This document shows, piece after piece, positions 14,663-21,669 of a DNA stretch of 47,651 bases. The stretch's first letter is position 1; every line of letters begins with the position of its first letter. Below the pieces are notes generated by a model. The model made no database searches. It had not been told where the DNA came from and saw only the letters and a list, made by a program, of their open reading frames with translations. The position numbers and the translations under genes were made by a program. This stretch comes from Roseburia sp. (GTDB taxonomy: Bacteria; Bacillota; Clostridia; Christensenellales; Pumilibacteraceae), in the NCBI GenBank assembly GCA_023665905.1, contig JAMPDA010000014.1, positions 1-47,651 on the forward strand, given 5' to 3'.

Positions 14663-14979
14663 AAGCAAAGGAACGGCTCAAAAAGATATGGGCGTGGCTA
14701 CGGCGCGAGGTGCTAAACAAGCGAATGGTGCTATGGGTCATAATAGCCGAGCTTATATTTTGGTCGCCGTGCATAGTCGGAATTGCCCTTGCGATAACGA
14801 TAGATCCGTGGTATTGGACGATACCGACAGTATATGCGGCGTTTTGGGCGGGTCCGTTCACACCGGCAATACCCTTGCAGCTCGGGCTTGCATACGGACT
14901 GAAAAAGATAGCCGACGCGGTACGTCGGCGCAAAAATAAAAACACGGAGAGTTCAAATGCCGATAAGACCGGAAAATAA
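14659..14979 (+). CDS. Small membrane protein, two TM segments
   Basis: 106 aa. The basic N-terminus is followed by hydrophobic segments at ~24-46 (VLWVIIAELIFWSPCIVGIAL) and ~50-80 (WYWTIPTVYAAFWAGPF), then a basic tail, consistent with an inner-membrane protein. It is translationally coupled to the helicase loader. It overlaps the HNH gene by 23 nt. Function unknown. Confidence 0.6.
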   Translation: MKAKERLKKIWAWLRREVLNKRMVLWVIIAELIFWSPCIVGIALAITIDPWYWTIPTVYAAFWAGPFTPAIPLQLGLAYGLKKIADAVRRRKNKNTESSNADKTGK

Positions 14980-15259
14980 AGGGCGATACCCGAAGAATTG
15001 GAAAGACATACGCGCAAGCATTCTCGAAAGAGCGGACAACAAATGCGAGTTTTGCGGAATAGCAAATTACGCGATACGCGACAACGGAAGCCGCGTCGTG
15101 CTGACGATAGCGCATTTAGACCACACACCCGAGAATTGCGATCCGAATAACCTACGCGCGCTATGCCAAAAGTGCCACAACACATACGACGCTCGCCACC
15201 GTGCGGAAACGCGAGCTAAAACAAGAGCCGCACAAAAAATAATAAATTCGGAGGAATAA
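14957..15259 (+). CDS. HNH nuclease upstream of DGR target 2
   Basis: 100 aa. The HNH core is CEFCG ... LTIAHLDHTPENCDPNNLRALCQKCHNTYD, with paired cysteines and catalytic His, plus a basic C-terminus. The first residues (PIRPENKGRYPKNWKDIRASILERA) resemble those of phage-encoded HNH proteins. It lies 3 nt before the second DGR target; a GIY-YIG nuclease follows the target. The flanking nucleases may reflect a homing-type cassette. Confidence 0.85.
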   Translation: MPIRPENKGRYPKNWKDIRASILERADNKCEFCGIANYAIRDNGSRVVLTIAHLDHTPENCDPNNLRALCQKCHNTYDARHRAETRAKTRAAQKIINSEE

Positions 15260-15262
15260 CAA

Positions 15263-16486
15263 GTGAATACCAAAACAGCAAAAGTCGAAATCGAAATCGA
15301 CGGTATACGATACAGCGGAATAGCGGAGCTTACGGAAACGGAGCGGACGCACGAAGATAGAAAGCCGACGTATAAAGCGTGGGGAGTTCGCATTGATAGA
15401 ACGAACAACGACCCCGAAAGCGCGGTCGAGTACATAGGCGCGGCGGCGGGCTATAAGGCGGCGCGTGGCGATAATTCGGGCGATTGGGCGGACAACCCTA
15501 TATTTGCCAAGATAAAGCCGTGTCTGTTTAAGGACGGAACAGTGGTGGCATATTTAGACCCGAACGATTACGACAAGACAATCGACGGGTACACGATCGA
15601 AACTTTGCGCGGCTTTTTCGATACTATGGTCGAGTTTGGGAAAATGTACTACCGCATACAAAAAGACGATCGCTATACATACGTCGAGATAACGGACGAC
15701 GCGGCATCGCTCGCGGACGGTTTCACTGATTACGCTTTCAGCTACAAGGGCAAGGCGCGCGACAAGTTCTATATCGGAGCGTACAAAGGCAGTATTTTGG
15801 ACGGTAAATTGCGCTCGGTAAGCGATGCGACAGTCGCAAACCGTATGACGGTCGGAGCGTTCCGCAAGGCGGCGCAAGCGAACGGCGAGGGCTACGAAAT
15901 AACACCGTTCAATAAATTAACGCTGTTGCAAGTATTGTACGTCATACGCTACAAGAGCCTTAACAGCCGCGCCGCGCTCGGAAAAGGGCTGACCGAAGCG
16001 CGAGAGTTCAGTACGACCGGAACGACCGACAAAGGCGGTTTATACGCCGGAAGCCAAGACGGAACGAAGCAAGTCAAATGCCACGGCATCGAGGACTTGT
16101 GGGGGAATATATACGAATGGATTGACGGTTTCGTTACGACCGACGGGAAAATAAAAATAGCGGACGGTTTATTCAACGATACCGGCAAGGGTTACGAAAC
16201 GGCGGCGGACTTGCCCGAAAGCATCTACGGCATAATAACCGACGTACACGGTAACAACAAGCTCGGTTTCGTGCCGAGCGCAGCCGACGAAGATATGGAA
16301 GCGGGCGAAGCGTACTATTGCAATTACGGCTCGACGTGGAATGACGATACCGCTTGCGTTCCGTTTTTCGGCGGCAGTTATGGCGATGGCGCGTTTGCGG
16401 GCGCGTTCTATTTCTGTTGCTATTTTTCGGCGTCGAGTGCGTGTTCGAGTTTCGGCGCGCGCTTGTGCTTTTGCGGTAAGGACTAA
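15263..16486 (+). CDS. DGR target protein 2, in the early region
   Basis: 407 aa from GTG 15263 with CGGAGG upstream. It is paralogous to target 1 over ~300 residues (KIKPCLFKDGTVVAYL, GFTDYAFSYKGKARDKFYIGAY, IEDLWGNIYEWIDGF) but lacks the collagen stalk. Instead it has a ~35-residue N-terminus, AKVEIEIDGIRYSGIAELTE. The last ~45 codons contain VR2 (16350-16473) and end FGARLCFCGKD. A lectin-like target encoded among replication and modification genes is unusual. It might be a second fibre tip, a surface or secreted binder expressed in another phase (no signal peptide is seen), or a reserve cassette. Confidence 0.88.
   Translation: MNTKTAKVEIEIDGIRYSGIAELTETERTHEDRKPTYKAWGVRIDRTNNDPESAVEYIGAAAGYKAARGDNSGDWADNPIFAKIKPCLFKDGTVVAYLDPNDYDKTIDGYTIETLRGFFDTMVEFGKMYYRIQKDDRYTYVEITDDAASLADGFTDYAFSYKGKARDKFYIGAYKGSILDGKLRSVSDATVANRMTVGAFRKAAQANGEGYEITPFNKLTLLQVLYVIRYKSLNSRAALGKGLTEAREFSTTGTTDKGGLYAGSQDGTKQVKCHGIEDLWGNIYEWIDGFVTTDGKIKIADGLFNDTGKGYETAADLPESIYGIITDVHGNNKLGFVPSAADEDMEAGEAYYCNYGSTWNDDTACVPFFGGSYGDGAFAGAFYFCCYFSASSACSSFGARLCFCGKD
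16350..16473 (+). repeat. DGR variable repeat VR2
   Basis: 124 nt aligning to the template repeat. 26 of 33 template adenines differ, all to G or T, and no non-adenine mismatch is seen in the core. It shares the constant 3' block and the 2-nt TG insertion with VR1. It lies about 13.5 kb from the template in copy 1 and about 25 kb from that in copy 2, so it is served in trans or at distance by the single RT. Confidence 0.92.
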
Positions 16487-16491
16487 ACACA

Positions 16492-17070
16492 ATGACGAAC
16501 TACCGACAAATCAAAGCGATCGAAGCGAAGAACAAGCAACGCATACAAGAGCTTTGCCCGATGATGCACGACGTAAGCGGTATATACATTTTGACGCGCC
16601 ACGATAGCGGTTTCAAATACGCATACGTCGGACAAGCAAAGCATCTACTGACGCGGCTCGCACAGCATTTGAGCGGCTATGAGCAACATATAGACCGCTC
16701 GCTTAAAAAACACAAACTGTGGAGCGAGGACAATCCCTCGGGCTGGCGCATAGATTTTATGTACTGCCCGGAAGAGAAGCTCGACGAGATAGAGCGGCAA
16801 ATGATAGCCGACTACGCAAATCGCGGTTTTCAGCTTCGGAATAAAACAGCGGGCGGACAAGACGGCGGCAAATTCGGAATAGCCGAAAACCGTCCGGCGA
16901 AAGGCTACCGCGACGGCTTGCAACAAGGCTATGAGAACGCAAGAAAGGAAATCAAGCATTTATTCGACAAATACCTTTCGGCGGTTATAACTGCAAATAA
17001 ACTCACCAAAAACGCCGAAAAAGCGTTACAAAAATTCAACGATTTTCTAAACGGAGGAATAGCGCAATGA
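16492..17070 (+). CDS. GIY-YIG nuclease downstream of DGR target 2
   Basis: 192 aa. GIY-YIG core: GIYILTR (~30), AYVGQAKHLLTRLAQH with the catalytic Arg (~48-62), and the Glu region EEKLDEIERQMI (~95-110). A C-terminal helical part follows. It starts 5 nt after the target-2 stop. With the HNH gene on the other side it brackets the target, as homing nucleases bracket mobile segments. It could equally be an ordinary early nuclease. Confidence 0.8.
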   Translation: MTNYRQIKAIEAKNKQRIQELCPMMHDVSGIYILTRHDSGFKYAYVGQAKHLLTRLAQHLSGYEQHIDRSLKKHKLWSEDNPSGWRIDFMYCPEEKLDEIERQMIADYANRGFQLRNKTAGGQDGGKFGIAENRPAKGYRDGLQQGYENARKEIKHLFDKYLSAVITANKLTKNAEKALQKFNDFLNGGIAQ

Positions 17071-17579
17071 GAGATATACTTTTTCGCGGCAAAGACAAAG
17101 ACACGGGAAAGTGGTACGAGGGGGCTTATAGGCAATACGAAGATACGACATATTGCTTCAAAGAGGACTACGACCGACACCCCGAGAACGTACACCACAC
17201 GATTATTTTTTCACAAATGACCGATTGGGGTTTGCCGAATAGACACTTGCAAGCCGGAAGCATTATACCCGAAACAGTCGGGCAATATACGGGCTTGCAA
17301 GACAAGAATGGCAAAAGGGTATTCGAGGGCGATATTTGCCGAGTAACATACCTCGATAAGCAGTGCAGCCCGAACGGCGAACACTACGAAGGCGAGTACG
17401 AGCTGATAGAAAAAGTCGTGTTCAAAAACGGAGCGTTCTGCTTTGAAGCCGACTTCGAGGGAATAGCAATGTACCGACCGATCGGCTTCGAGATATACGA
17501 AAAGCAAAGAATAAAACGCTTTGAAATTCTCGGTAATATATTCGACAACCCCGAGCTGTTGGAGGACGTGAACAAATGA
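17067..17579 (+). CDS. YopX-family protein
   Basis: 170 aa. It starts MRDILFRGKDKDTGKWYEG and contains VGQYTGLQDKNGKRVFEGDICRV and RFEILGNIFDNPELL, the three conserved blocks of the YopX family. YopX proteins form barrel-like assemblies and are common in early regions of Firmicutes phages; their function is unknown. It overlaps both neighbours by 4 nt. Confidence 0.88.
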   Translation: MRDILFRGKDKDTGKWYEGAYRQYEDTTYCFKEDYDRHPENVHHTIIFSQMTDWGLPNRHLQAGSIIPETVGQYTGLQDKNGKRVFEGDICRVTYLDKQCSPNGEHYEGEYELIEKVVFKNGAFCFEADFEGIAMYRPIGFEIYEKQRIKRFEILGNIFDNPELLEDVNK

Positions 17580-17734
17580 GCAAATGCAAATACTGTAAAT
17601 GGGAAAAAGTCGCGGGTGCGTGGTTAAGCGAATGCACGAACGCAGACAGCGAATACTGCGGCGGCGAGTGTATAGAAAAAATCGGCGCAGAAAGCGAGCC
17701 GTGCGACGATAAGACGGAGTCACTAAATGAATAA
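17576..17734 (+). CDS. Small Cys-rich protein
   Basis: 52 aa, with CKYC, C20, C28, C32 and C43. The CxxC start and evenly spaced cysteines suggest a zinc-ribbon-like fold. Its ATG overlaps the YopX stop. A frameshifted partial duplicate follows immediately (17727-17860). Confidence 0.7.
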   Translation: MSKCKYCKWEKVAGAWLSECTNADSEYCGGECIEKIGAESEPCDDKTESLNE

Positions 17735-17860
17735 GTGCAAATCTTGCAAAATAGAAAGAGCCGCATATTCGTGGGTAAATGAATTTCGGAAGCATAGACA
17801 GCGAATATTGCGACAGCAAACAAATAAAAGAAATCGCATAAAAAACAAAGCCGTGCGACA
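17727..17860 (+). pseudogene. Frameshifted tandem copy of the Cys-rich gene
   Basis: The start MNKCKSCKIE parallels MSKCKYCKWE of the upstream gene. In another frame downstream, DSEYCDSKQIKEIA and KTKPCD parallel DSEYCGGECIEKIG and ESEPCD. The two homologous halves are in different frames, so this looks like a decayed tandem duplication. The open frame that continues to 18098 is probably fortuitous up to the next real start at 17880. Confidence 0.6.
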
Positions 17861-17879
17861 TTTGAAAGGAATAGACAAA

Positions 17880-18098
17880 ATGAAAATTAGCATAATGACA
17901 ATACGCGAACAACTGCACAAAACAACGCAGAAGATCGAGGCTGAAATGGAGCGGTTAAACTTGCACCGCATGAATGCCGAGCTCGGCGGCGATCACGAAA
18001 CCGCCGTGTGGGATAGAAGCGACGAAGCGAAGCTCCAAGAAATTGACGACCTATTATGGGATGCAATCAATTTTATAGACGAGAGGTGCCAAGAATAA
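17880..18098 (+). CDS. Small helical protein
   Basis: 72 aa from ATG 17880, with GAAAGGA 8 nt upstream. It is predicted helical (IREQLHKTTQKIEAEMERLNLHRM...) with an acidic C-terminus. Its stop is immediately before the C5 methyltransferase start. No family recognised. A longer frame from 17727 is possible but begins in a decayed duplicate. Confidence 0.6.
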   Translation: MKISIMTIREQLHKTTQKIEAEMERLNLHRMNAELGGDHETAVWDRSDEAKLQEIDDLLWDAINFIDERCQE

Positions 18099-18099
18099 A

Positions 18100-19326
18100 A
18101 TGCTAAATCAAATCAGCTTTTTTGACGGTACGCAGCCGTTCCGCAACAATAAGCCGATCCGACTAATTGAGCTGTTCGCCGGGTATGGAAGCCAAGCACT
18201 CGCGCTGAAATACCTCGGCGTACCGTTCGAGCATTACCGCATAAGCGAGTGGGCGACGAAATCTATACAAGCATACAAGGACATACACGCGCACAGCGAC
18301 GCGACGGACTACTCGGACGGTAAAACATACGCCGAGATTAAACGGTGGTTGTCGGGTAAAATATCGTTCGATTACAACACACCGGCAACCGAAAAGCAAA
18401 TCGAGCGATTGAGCGAAACGACCGCACGAACGCTATACAATGCGATGCAAGCCACGCGCAACGTCGGGAGCATAACGCAAGCGACCGCCGACGATTTGGC
18501 GATAGAGCGCACCGACGAATTTCTGTACATAATGACGTATTCGTTTCCTTGCCAAGATTTGAGCGCGGCGGGCAACGGCGCGGGTATGGCAAAAGGAAGC
18601 GAAACGCGGAGCGGGCTATTGTGGGAAGTCGAGCGGCTATTGAGCGAATGCCGAGAACTGCCGCAAGTATTGCTTATGGAAAACGTACCGCAAGTTATAG
18701 GCGGCGGAGCGATAGCCGATTTCGTACAATGGCGTGAGTTTCTCGAAAGTTTGGGTTATAAGAACTACCACAAACTTATGAACGCCAAAGACTATGGAAT
18801 ACCGCAAAATCGCAACCGCTGTTTTATGGTAAGCATACGCGGCGATTACTACTTCACGTTTCCGAAACCGCGCGAATTGCAATACCGACTGAAAGATTTT
18901 CTCGACCGACACGTCGAAGAAAAATACTACCTTTCGGACGCTACGATTGCAATGTTCGAAAAACACACCGCAGCACAGCAAGCGAAAGGCAACGGCTTTA
19001 AGTTCGAGCCGACCTCCGGGGGGGGGTATGCTAAAACAATCAGCACCCGAGCCGGAGCGCGAACGGACGACAATTTTATTATCGAACAAGGGAACGAAGC
19101 TCGAGCAGACAACGACAGTCGCGGCGACGATTTGTGCGAGAGATTACAAGGGCTTCGGCAACCAAGCAATGAATGCTGTAGTGGAAACGCGGGGGGCGAC
19201 TTCGGAATAACGATCGGAAAATCGGCGGCGTTCCAAAGAGGACCGCTCCCCGGAATAAGCCGAACGATTGACACGCAAGGAACAAACGGAGTGATATTAT
19301 GGACGAAGCAAAATGCCAACAAATAG
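18100..19326 (+). CDS. C5-cytosine DNA methyltransferase, motifs I-VIII (N-terminal part)
   Basis: 408 aa. Motif I LIELFAGYGSQ (~22-32), motif IV SFPCQDLS with catalytic Cys at ~151, motif VI ENVPQV (~194) and motif VIII QNRNRCFMVS (~238) are intact. A ~110-residue insert lies between I and IV. Motifs IX and X are absent and are encoded in another frame by the overlapping gene at 19299. A G9 tract (19018-19026) lies at codon ~307. Beyond it the recognition region seems to jump frames, with ICARDYKGFGNQAMN readable only in a second frame. It is either a two-subunit enzyme like M.AquI or a frameshifted phase-variable gene. It methylates cytosine using SAM. Confidence 0.85.
   Translation: MLNQISFFDGTQPFRNNKPIRLIELFAGYGSQALALKYLGVPFEHYRISEWATKSIQAYKDIHAHSDATDYSDGKTYAEIKRWLSGKISFDYNTPATEKQIERLSETTARTLYNAMQATRNVGSITQATADDLAIERTDEFLYIMTYSFPCQDLSAAGNGAGMAKGSETRSGLLWEVERLLSECRELPQVLLMENVPQVIGGGAIADFVQWREFLESLGYKNYHKLMNAKDYGIPQNRNRCFMVSIRGDYYFTFPKPRELQYRLKDFLDRHVEEKYYLSDATIAMFEKHTAAQQAKGNGFKFEPTSGGGYAKTISTRAGARTDDNFIIEQGNEARADNDSRGDDLCERLQGLRQPSNECCSGNAGGDFGITIGKSAAFQRGPLPGISRTIDTQGTNGVILWTKQNANK
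19018..19026. repeat. Poly-G tract (G9) in the C5 methyltransferase
   Basis: Nine G inside the coding sequence at the motif VIII/recognition-domain boundary. The length shown keeps the frame open to 19326. One phase change gives a stop four codons later (GTA TGC TAA); the other opens a frame ending at 19210. Confidence 0.85.
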
Positions 19327-19913
19327 GAAAACTGCAAGGCGAGCGGTGGGAACGTATGCACGATTTGTGCCGCCGCGTATATTCAGCGGACGGACTGTCG
19401 CCCACGATACCGACAATGGGCGGCGGACACCAAGACCCGAAGATCGTCGAGCCGAGCGATTACCGATTTTACCGCCAAGCGATCGAAACGCTACAAGAGA
19501 ACGACTGCGAAGCGGGCGACACGATAGACGCATACAATCGGCGCGTAAACAAAGACGGAGTCAGTCCGGCGCTCACGACACGACCGGACGGTTTCAAAAC
19601 CGCGATATTGCCCGTAGTGGACGATGACGACCAAGACGAACAAGACGGCGAAGAAATATCGTGCGGCGTGGTCGGCGAGATATGCGGGCATAGAATACGC
19701 AAGCTGACACCGCGTGAGTGTTTTCGCCTAATGGGAGTGAAACGCGAGGACTACGAACGCGCCGCGCATCGGCAATCGGTTTCGAGCCAATACCACCTCG
19801 CGGGCGATAGCATAGTTACGGCTTGCCTTATGGCTATATTCGGAGAATTGCTGTCGATAGACTACGACACTAAAATAAACGAACTGACGGAGGAACTACT
19901 CGATGCTGACTAA
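19299..19913 (+). CDS. C5-cytosine DNA methyltransferase, motifs IX-X (C-terminal part)
   Basis: 204 aa. YSADGLSPTIPTMGGGHQDPKIV is recognition-domain-like. IRKLTPRECFRLMGV is motif IX and HLAGDSIVTACLMAIF is motif X of C5 methyltransferases. It overlaps the N-terminal gene by 28 nt in another frame. GGAG lies 8 nt before the ATG, so it can be translated on its own, as in the two-subunit enzyme M.AquI. A second SADG-like repeat (NKDGVSPALTTRPDGFKTAI) is seen. It should assemble with the upstream product. Confidence 0.82.
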   Translation: MDEAKCQQIGKLQGERWERMHDLCRRVYSADGLSPTIPTMGGGHQDPKIVEPSDYRFYRQAIETLQENDCEAGDTIDAYNRRVNKDGVSPALTTRPDGFKTAILPVVDDDDQDEQDGEEISCGVVGEICGHRIRKLTPRECFRLMGVKREDYERAAHRQSVSSQYHLAGDSIVTACLMAIFGELLSIDYDTKINELTEELLDAD

Positions 19914-20304
19914 ACGAATACGCAAGCAAATAGAATGGCATTTTATAAACTACCAAGCGGACGCGGCACTGTACGAGGACCGAGTGCGCGAGATAACGGA
20001 GTCGGGCTTGACTGCGAATTACAGCGGCGTGGGCGGCGGTGGAAACATAAGCAACCCGACGGAGCGCAAAGGACTTCTGCTGTACGAACTAAACACCGAG
20101 CAAACGTGGGCGGCGGTCGTGCGTAATACGTTTATAGCGTTTCGGTTTGAGCCGGAATACAAAGTTATGGTCGAATTGTACATAAAAGGACGCAAGCTCA
20201 AAGACCTACTTTGCGACGGACTATGGGAAACGACCTTTTACCGTTGGCGCGAGCATTGGCTCGAATACGCCTACAAGTGGGCAAAAAAATTCAATCTTTT
20301 TTGA
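19903..20304 (+). CDS. Late-gene regulator, ArpU/RinA-like (tentative)
   Basis: 133 aa. The C-terminal half (VMVELYIKGRKLKDLLCDGLWETTFYRWREHWLEYAYKWAKKF) has the sigma-region-4-like helix-turn-helix of phage late transcription activators. Its position as last gene of the early region, just before a candidate promoter and the packaging genes, fits that role. The family call is by shape and synteny. Confidence 0.65.
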   Translation: MLTKRIRKQIEWHFINYQADAALYEDRVREITESGLTANYSGVGGGGNISNPTERKGLLLYELNTEQTWAAVVRNTFIAFRFEPEYKVMVELYIKGRKLKDLLCDGLWETTFYRWREHWLEYAYKWAKKFNLF

Positions 20305-20305
20305 G

Positions 20306-20352
20306 TTACACACCAAAGTCGCGTGTAAATTCCCGAAATTATGTGTTATAAT
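20306..20352 (+). promoter_or_regulatory. Candidate late promoter with upstream inverted repeat
   Basis: TATAAT at 20347-20352 has only a poor -35 (TGTAAA, 20324-20329). It is overlapped by an inverted repeat, TTACAC (20306-20311) and GTGTAA (20323-20328). A weak -35 covered by a palindrome is what an activator-dependent late promoter would look like; the gene just upstream encodes the candidate activator. Confidence 0.55.
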
Positions 20353-20379
20353 ATTATCGTTGAAAATTTTCGAGTAAAG

Positions 20380-20408
20380 CCTCGCCGCAAGTAATACGGC
20401 GGGGTTTT
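20380..20408 (+). terminator. GC-rich hairpin before the ParB/methyltransferase gene
   Basis: Stem CCTCGCCG / CGGCGGGG with a ~9-nt loop, then TTTTG. It lies in the leader downstream of the candidate promoter and could be a weak terminator or attenuator. Confidence 0.55.
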
Positions 20409-20423
20409 GCATTTGAGGGCAAT

Positions 20424-20951
20424 ATGGCGATACAAATCGTATACAAGCAAATCGACGAGCTGAAACCGTACAGCCGCAACCCGAGAAACAACGACGGAGC
20501 GGTTGACTCGGTGGCGGCGAGCATAAAAGAATTCGGCTTCAAAGTTCCGATCGTGATAGACACGGACGGCGAGATCATAGCCGGACATACAAGGCTCAAA
20601 GCCGCGAAGAAGCTTGGACTTACCGAGGTGCCATGTATAATAGCGGACGATTTGACGCCCGACCAAATCAAAGCGTTTCGGCTTGCGGACAACAAAACCG
20701 CCGAGCTTGCCGAGTGGGATTTCGAGCTTTTGCAGTTAGAGCTTGACAACATAAAGCTCGATATGTCCGATTTCGGTTTTGATACTACCGAGCCGGGCGA
20801 AGCCTACGAAGATAATTACGAGCCGGAGCCACCCGAAGAGCCGAGAACAAAGCCGGGCGAAATGTACAAGCTCGGCAAGCACAAACTGCTGTGCGGCGAC
20901 GCTACGAGCGCGGCAAGCTACCTACGGCTCACGGGGGGGGGGTACGCTTGA
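20424..20951 (+). CDS. ParB-like/N6-adenine methyltransferase, N-terminal part (truncated by frameshift)
   Basis: 175 aa as read. The ParB-like nuclease/CTPase-type N-domain (IDELKPYSRNPRNN, GEIIAGHTRLKAAKKLG) is followed by the start of an adenine methyltransferase (GEMYKLGKHKLLCGDAT). The frame ends five codons after a G10 tract (20933-20942). Removing one G gives TGGGTLDLLLTDPPY and joins the two halves, so the gene is phase-OFF as sequenced. Such ParB-methyltransferase fusions are common in Firmicutes phages. Confidence 0.85.
   Translation: MAIQIVYKQIDELKPYSRNPRNNDGAVDSVAASIKEFGFKVPIVIDTDGEIIAGHTRLKAAKKLGLTEVPCIIADDLTPDQIKAFRLADNKTAELAEWDFELLQLELDNIKLDMSDFGFDTTEPGEAYEDNYEPEPPEEPRTKPGEMYKLGKHKLLCGDATSAASYLRLTGGGYA
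20933..20942. repeat. Poly-G tract (G10) that breaks the adenine methyltransferase frame
   Basis: Ten G between codons for LRLT and TLDLLLTDPPY. Nine G (or 12) would restore the reading frame; ten causes a stop at 20949-20951. Confidence 0.9.
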
Positions 20952-21669
20952 TTTATTGCTGACCGATCCGCCGTACAACGTCGATTACGAGGGCAAGACA
21001 AAGGACAAGCTGAAAATCGAGAACGACAAAAAAGACGATAGCGCGTTCTTCGAGTTTTTGAGCGATGCGTTTGAGAACGCCGCCGAAGCATTAAAGCCGG
21101 GCGGCGTTTGGTATATATTCCACGCCGACAGCGAGGGCGAGAATTTCCGCAGAGCTGCGCGGGAGCATTTGGGCAAGGTAAGGCAATGCCTTGTATGGAA
21201 CAAAAACACCATAGTTCTCGGTCGGCAAGACTACCAATGGAAGCACGAGCCTTGCCTGTACGGTTGGAAAGACGGAGCGGCGCATTATTTCGTAGACGAT
21301 CGAACGCAAGCGACGGTATACGAAGATAAAGGCATCGACCTTAAAAAGCTGAAAAAGGACGAAGCAATAAAGCTGTTGCAAGACATATTCTCGGACAAGC
21401 AAAGCACAACGGTTATAAACGAAGATAAACCGGCGCGGAGCGCAGAACACCCGACAATGAAACCCGTCAAACTGCTTGCGCGTTTGATACGCAACAGCAC
21501 ACACCCGGGCGACAGCGTACTCGATCCATTCGGCGGAAGCGGCTCAACACTAATAGCTTGCGAACAGCTCGGGCGCGTATGCTACACAATGGAGTTAGAC
21601 CCGAGATACTGCGACGTAATAATCGACCGGTGGGAAAAGCTGACCGGACAAAAGGCGGAAAAACTATGA
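20944..21669 (+). CDS. N6-adenine DNA methyltransferase, catalytic part (out of frame with its start)
   Basis: The frame is open from 20779, but homology begins at LDLLLTDPPYN (~20947). Catalytic motif IV is DPPY; motif I DPFGGSGSTLIACEQLG comes near the C-terminus, giving the beta-type order. HPTMKPVKLLARLI is also present. This half has no start of its own and is made only if the G10 tract is corrected. It ends in an ATGA overlap with the SAM synthetase gene, so slippage may also affect translation of that gene. Confidence 0.85.
   Translation, partial: TLDLLLTDPPYNVDYEGKTKDKLKIENDKKDDSAFFEFLSDAFENAAEALKPGGVWYIFHADSEGENFRRAAREHLGKVRQCLVWNKNTIVLGRQDYQWKHEPCLYGWKDGAAHYFVDDRTQATVYEDKGIDLKKLKKDEAIKLLQDIFSDKQSTTVINEDKPARSAEHPTMKPVKLLARLIRNSTHPGDSVLDPFGGSGSTLIACEQLGRVCYTMELDPRYCDVIIDRWEKLTGQKAEKL

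Noticed and set aside
21558..21665. Upstream extension of the SAM synthetase reading frame
   Set aside because: It lies inside the methyltransferase C-terminus and lacks a ribosome binding site. The family N-terminus begins at ATG 21666.
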